The notes under the pieces are model-generated. The model did no database searches and was not told where the DNA came from. It saw nothing but the letters and a program-made list of their open reading frames with translations. The position numbers and the translations under genes are program-made. Below are positions 60,138-64,000 of a stretch of 64,000 nt of DNA, one piece after another. This stretch comes from Pomacea canaliculata. Lineage: Eukaryota > Mollusca > Gastropoda > Architaenioglossa > Ampullariidae. The stretch is from contig NC_037596.1 of NCBI RefSeq assembly GCF_003073045.1, positions 30,574,184-30,638,183 of the forward strand, in the 5' to 3' direction. The first letter of the stretch is position 1, and each line of letters opens with the position of its first letter.

Positions 60138-60653
60138 GTGACAATCATTCTTATGATTACAATAATAGTTGACTTTTATTTCGAGTTGCCAGGAGTGGAG
60201 ATCGTAAACTGCGGTCCTGATAAGCCCCTAGTAGTGGACGAAACCTCAACACATTTTGAAGTCGACTGTGTGAACGTCAACGAAGAGTTCGAGGTCTTCT
60301 GGCACTTCAACTATACATACGGGGACAGAGCCATGGACATGAAGGCAGCACATTGTGTAAAGAAAAACAAGTGCAAAAACTATACCCGTTATGTTAACGT
60401 TCACTCAAACTCATATAAAATTGTTGTGAACATTGCCGAATTCCTCAAGTATTATCTTCTCAATGGAATCACTTGCTCAGAGCGCAACCCGCACGGCATT
60501 GAGAGTAGCTACACCTGTGGTATTCGCATCAAACGAAAGGTTTTCAAAGTTCTTGTTTTCTTTCAATTTAAATGTTTACTAATACCATTTTTTTCTTTTA
60601 CAAAACAGTTGAAAAGATGTGTGTTACAAATGTTTGTGCGGAATAAAAGTTAA
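60138..60653 (+). CDS. Gene J: V-like domain copy, possibly a single-exon gene
   Basis: The V-like exon (60193-60534) is open: VNCGPDKPLVVDETSTHFEV, DCVNVNEEFEVFWHFNYT, ITCSER, SYTCGIRI. No signal exon or untranslated exon lies upstream; a trinucleotide repeat takes their place. The donor that copies G to I use is GA here (AAACGAAAGG), so splicing to the old last exon (60722-60762) is unlikely. Read as one exon, the frame runs 171 codons from ATG at 60138: MTIILMITIIVDFYFELPG, which is intron sequence in the paralogues, would serve as a signal peptide, and the retained 3' intron adds a hydrophobic stretch (KVLVFFQFKCLLIPFFSF) followed by basic residues. It may be a new single-exon membrane-anchored form, or simply a pseudogene; a promoter is not evident. 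Confidence 0.45.
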   Translation: MTIILMITIIVDFYFELPGVEIVNCGPDKPLVVDETSTHFEVDCVNVNEEFEVFWHFNYTYGDRAMDMKAAHCVKKNKCKNYTRYVNVHSNSYKIVVNIAEFLKYYLLNGITCSERNPHGIESSYTCGIRIKRKVFKVLVFFQFKCLLIPFFSFTKQLKRCVLQMFVRNKS

Positions 60654-61293
60654 AATAGATATTCCAAAGCAATATGTTATGCAGGAGTATGATGTGTTTA
60701 TACTTTTCTTGAATATTACAGCTCAAAAAATATGGTGGAGTCGTCACCAAGGGAGACTTTGACTCAAAGCGTTACAAAGGCTGACAACTGGTTGATGAAC
60801 GATGGTCCGAAGACTTCGCCGGTCACTAAGTCGGCAAAGAATAAAGGCTTTAACAAGAACGATCAGTCATGTGATCTGGCTTTGACTTGCAGATGCTCTC
60901 TGCTTTTCTCTTTTTTACGTCAAGTTTATATATAATAAGTTAATTATCTTTGATTTTAGGACTACATAAACTTTACAGGTTATCAATATAAGTTAAGAGA
61001 AGTTTTTTCCTAATAGACGACATATTTTTTTGTGTGCAATGATTTTCTTCAGTGTAATAACTATTAAACAAGCTAGGTAAAGCGAAATGCCTTATAGAGA
61101 CAAAATAAGATCCGTTGTCTATATTTTTTTGTGTGACTGCGTGAACTCGTGTGTGTTTGTGAGAGGACTGACTGACTGATATACTTACTCACCTATCCAT
61201 CCACAGCCCCTTCCTCCCCATTCAACAATCACAGTTTTATTTGTCTTTGTATTTTATTTATCTTTATACCTCTTCAATACGGACCGCATGATC

Positions 61294-61440
61294 GAAATAA
61301 ACGTCCGAGGTGTATATCAACATTATTATATACAAAGGGAAGCAATCTCACTCCACAGCATACAGGTACGATTGCCGCCCTTACCATCCTCAAGTGTTTT
61401 TGCTTTGTTTTTTCAAATATCGGTAGATATAGGCGACAAA
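61294..61440. repeat. Conserved post-gene block, copy 4
   Basis: Starts GAAATAAACGTCCGAGGTG, otherwise close to copy 3. Confidence 0.65.
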
Positions 61441-62060
61441 AAAAAAAAATAAAAAAATAAAAATAAAAATAATAATCGAAAATGAAAAAAACTAACCTGT
61501 AAATTTTAGCATCAAACGGCATCCATTAATTAATTGTCCGCTTCGATTCACACCTGCGATGAGCTAGCACTAACTGTGTACTACGTCACACTAGCGTCAG
61601 TTCACCTGTTACACGTTAGGCAGCAGTCAACACCACACGTGCACTGAGAGAGAGAAGGAGAGAATAAAAAATTGACTTCATCGACGGGGCACAGTAGTGC
61701 ATGTTGCACGGACGTGAGTGCTCTAGTAGTTGTTAGATAGCTACTCTTCACTAATTTCTGATTTTTTTTCACTATTCTGATAAACTAAGTTAAGGACACA
61801 CTGTGCATGCTTTGAAGAAAATTAAAGACTTTGTGTGTAGAATAAGACGAAAGGAAAAGTTTTTGAAAAAGTGATTTTAGAATAGAAATATGTTTCTTCT
61901 TTGATCTTTCAGCTGGTATAGCATATTATTGTCGCCGACATTAGAAGACGAAAAAATTTCACAGCATTTAACAAAACTTTCGTTGCTGTTGAAATAATTA
62001 AAGCTGTAAGCAAAATATTAATATAATGTTGTAAACGATGCTTATAAAGACTTCGGCCGC

Positions 62061-62087
62061 AACGACGACGACGACGACGCCGCCGCC

Positions 62088-62147
<60 letters not shown>

Positions 62148-62183
62148 CATGATGACGACGACGACGACGACGAAGACGAAGAC
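62061..62183. repeat. (GAC)n(ATG)n(GAC)n repeat
   Basis: GAC, GCC, ATG and again GAC units, followed by AAAACGGTCGTTACTTTGAAG, which continues into the conserved 5' module of unit K as in unit I. Confidence 0.95.
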
Positions 62184-62389
62184 AAAACGGTCGTTACTTT
62201 GAAGCAGATGATTCCGTGTTATTGATATAGCTCATTCTTGCCTTAAAATACCAGTACTGTCCCTTCAGATCATTTTCACACGGTTATCTCGTTTGCTCAA
62301 TACGTTTCCTACAAACAAACATTTTGTCGTCTTCTACATTAAAAAAGACGCGACAGATACGTGTTGTGATTTCTGCCTGATAAACAAGA

Positions 62390-64000
62390 CGGTTTTTTTT
62401 CAGTCGTTCACAAGACTCTTTACAGATTTATGCCATCACTTACTTCTGTGTACAGAAAGTTCATTTCCATCCGTTGACAAGCGCCTTTTACCTACAAGAC
62501 AGCTTTAAACACACGGGTAAGATGAGAGGAGATTACATCAGTAAACCCTATTTGCTAAAAACAGGTTGTTTAAAAGTTCTCATGGTCTTATTGCCATTTC
62601 TCAAGATACAGTGGAACCTCGGTTAGCGAACGCCTCGGATAGCGAATATTTCGGTTAACGAACAAAAATTTCGTTAAAAGTTTGTCTCGGATAACGAACA
62701 AAATTTCGGATAACGAACAGCCACGTGAACCACACGTGACCGACCAGCATGTCATCATTCGCGCTCGAGACACAGTCACGATCAGTCGTTCCTTTTCTAT
62801 GCGTATCCTTCTTATTTAGTGATTTTTGTGCTTTATTTTAATAAGATAATCCTCAATCATGGCTCCAAAGAAAAGTCTGTAGAAAGGTCTTTCCCTAACA
62901 GTGCGATAGGCAATAGGAGCCTAAACATGTTCAATGATAATGTGATGTAGTATTACCCAAGAGTGTTACAAAAAAGGCAGAAGGAACAGACACTGGACAA
63001 GTTTTTTCCTTCAACCTCAAAGCGACAGAAAAAGTCGCTTTGTTGCCTTCCAAGTGATGATAAGCATGGAGGGTTTCTTTGTGTGTGAGATAGCCGAGAC
63101 CAGTAACATCTGTCGTTATGGAGCAGAATTTACGTTCTGTCAAATTCTACTTGAGGGATTTTATTTTTGTTTTAAAAGCTTTCTTGCTGCATAGAAAACT
63201 GTGTGGCATTTCATGATGTTGATATAGAGGAGTGTGTGGAATTTAATGATTTCAGTATGGTTGTTGGCATTGCAGGTTCAGTTTATGTCTCTTGCACGTT
63301 GAGAAATATTTCATAGCCGGAGCGCTGTTTAACGTTTGAATGACTGTAGGGGTCTTTCATACAGATTTCACATTAAAGTATATCATGGCGACGCAAATAA
63401 CCTTAACAGTAAAAATATTCACAGACAGAAGAAAATAAACACAGAGGCTACCGGAGTCGGAAAGTCTTACCCGGTAAAAGACTTTATCTTTTAAGATTTA
63501 GAAAACATCCTTACGAAGATCTTCTGTAAATTCTTCAGTTATTTGTTTGTACGTTAACTTTGGAAAAATTTACATGCAAGTAAAAAACTAATGATGGAAT
63601 AATGTCTAATGATAAGAGATAATGATACGTTCAAGATAAGACTTGCCGAATTCAAAGTAATCCACCCTTTCCATTCTCAAGATACACACCCACAAACATC
63701 AGCATGTACCGGTCAAGGCCACTCGCACAGACGTCAGAGTTGTACATAGCGAGTCATTAGGGGCTGGGAACCAATTAAATCTATTTCCTTTATTTCTTAT
63801 GGGAAAAACTGTTTCGGATAACGAACATTTCGGATAACGAACAACTTTACAGAACGGATTATGTTCGTTAACCGAGGTTCCACCGTATTTGTAACTGAGT
63901 TAGATTTTCATGATTAATTAGGATGGAGTGTACTGTCAAGAAGGATTTGCTCGGTTAACTACATGGCGGCTTAATTTTTAAATTAATTTCTATGTTGTGA
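62390..64000 (+). other. Unit K: 5' part of another array gene, cut by window end
   Basis: Untranslated exon ending at 62516 (AAACACACGG before GTAAGATGAGAG), followed by intron sequence alignable to unit I. The intron is split by a Tigger-like element (62608-63885) and resumes at 63888 (TTTGTAACTGAGTTAG) to the window end. The coding exons, expected about 150-200 bp further on by comparison with I, are outside. Confidence 0.6.
62608..63885 (+). mobile_element. Tigger/pogo-like DNA transposon, internally deleted
   Basis: Inverted ends CAGTGGAACCTCGGTTA(G/A)CGAAC, with repeated CGGATAACGAAC motifs just inside, and a TA target duplication (62606-62607 and 63886-63887). Units H and I show the uninterrupted site (AAGATATTTGTAAC). 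Inside, ATGGCTCCAAAGAAAAGTCT resembles a Tigger transposase start, and RQKEQTLDKFFPSTSKRQKK resembles its C-terminus. The catalytic DDE core is missing, so it cannot move by itself. Confidence 0.85.

Larger units (their letters stand above)
60763..62390. other. Spacer J to K
   Basis: Gene J 3' flank, conserved post-gene block (61294-61440), a stretch repeated from 59340-59680, AT-rich DNA and an ATG/GAC repeat. No gene seen. Confidence 0.5.

Overview
This is an AT-rich animal genomic window of small, intron-rich, tandemly duplicated genes, all read on the + strand, with long CA and ATG/GAC microsatellites and scattered transposons. Two-exon (group A type) SRCR domains joined to Ig domains, and a gag with a lin-28-like cold-shock domain, suggest a lophotrochozoan, probably a mollusc. 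The species is inference. All gene models were built by eye from translation, GT/GC-AG splice sites and reading phase, with no transcript support.

Left block (about 0.6-33 kb): three paralogous SRCR-Ig receptor genes. Gene A (642-4003) has two SRCR and two Ig domains, all open, but no recognisable membrane exon follows. Gene B (9103-18067) has a signal peptide, two SRCR, four Ig, a transmembrane exon and two cytoplasmic exons, but its ectodomain carries at least eight frame breaks, so it looks like a pseudogene. Gene C (25546-33241) has three SRCR, four Ig, a transmembrane helix and a tyrosine-bearing tail. Every exon after the first joins in phase (about 860 codons); only its first exon is out of frame. 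B and C share a non-canonical GC-AG intron after the membrane exon and a tail motif of the form DLY-x-NTA-x-L. Between them lies gene D (19904-22789), a small single-pass membrane protein with 9- and 15-nt microexons and a very acidic Glu-Gly tail.

Right block (about 36-64 kb): a tandem array of a family I do not recognise. Members have a signal-peptide exon, a cysteine-rich V-like Ig domain in one exon and, in the oldest-looking copies, a second Ig-like domain split over two exons. E (37092-39867) has two V-like domains plus the C-terminal domain; F (44526-46832) has one plus the C-terminal domain; G (48241-49266) and I (56856-58174) keep one domain and a short tail; H (51067-52331) is a pseudogene; a relic signal exon lies near 54.2 kb; J (60138-60653) has lost its first exon but reads as one ORF that appears to use intron sequence as a new signal peptide; K begins at the right edge. 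Each unit carries a conserved untranslated first exon, and copies G-J are followed by a conserved block.

Mobile DNA: a young gag-only LTR retroelement (40097-43292, minus strand) whose gag carries a lin-28-like cold-shock domain and whose primer site matches a tRNA-Ser 3' end; a decayed LINE in gene B intron 1; an element with 13-bp inverted repeats (54328-55822); and a Tigger/pogo-like element (62608-63885) inserted at a TA in the first intron of K.

Taken together, a run of scavenger-type receptors, a small membrane protein and a fast-changing array of secreted Ig-like proteins on one strand looks like an immune-type recognition cluster. That functional reading is inference; the gene and exon structure is seen directly.
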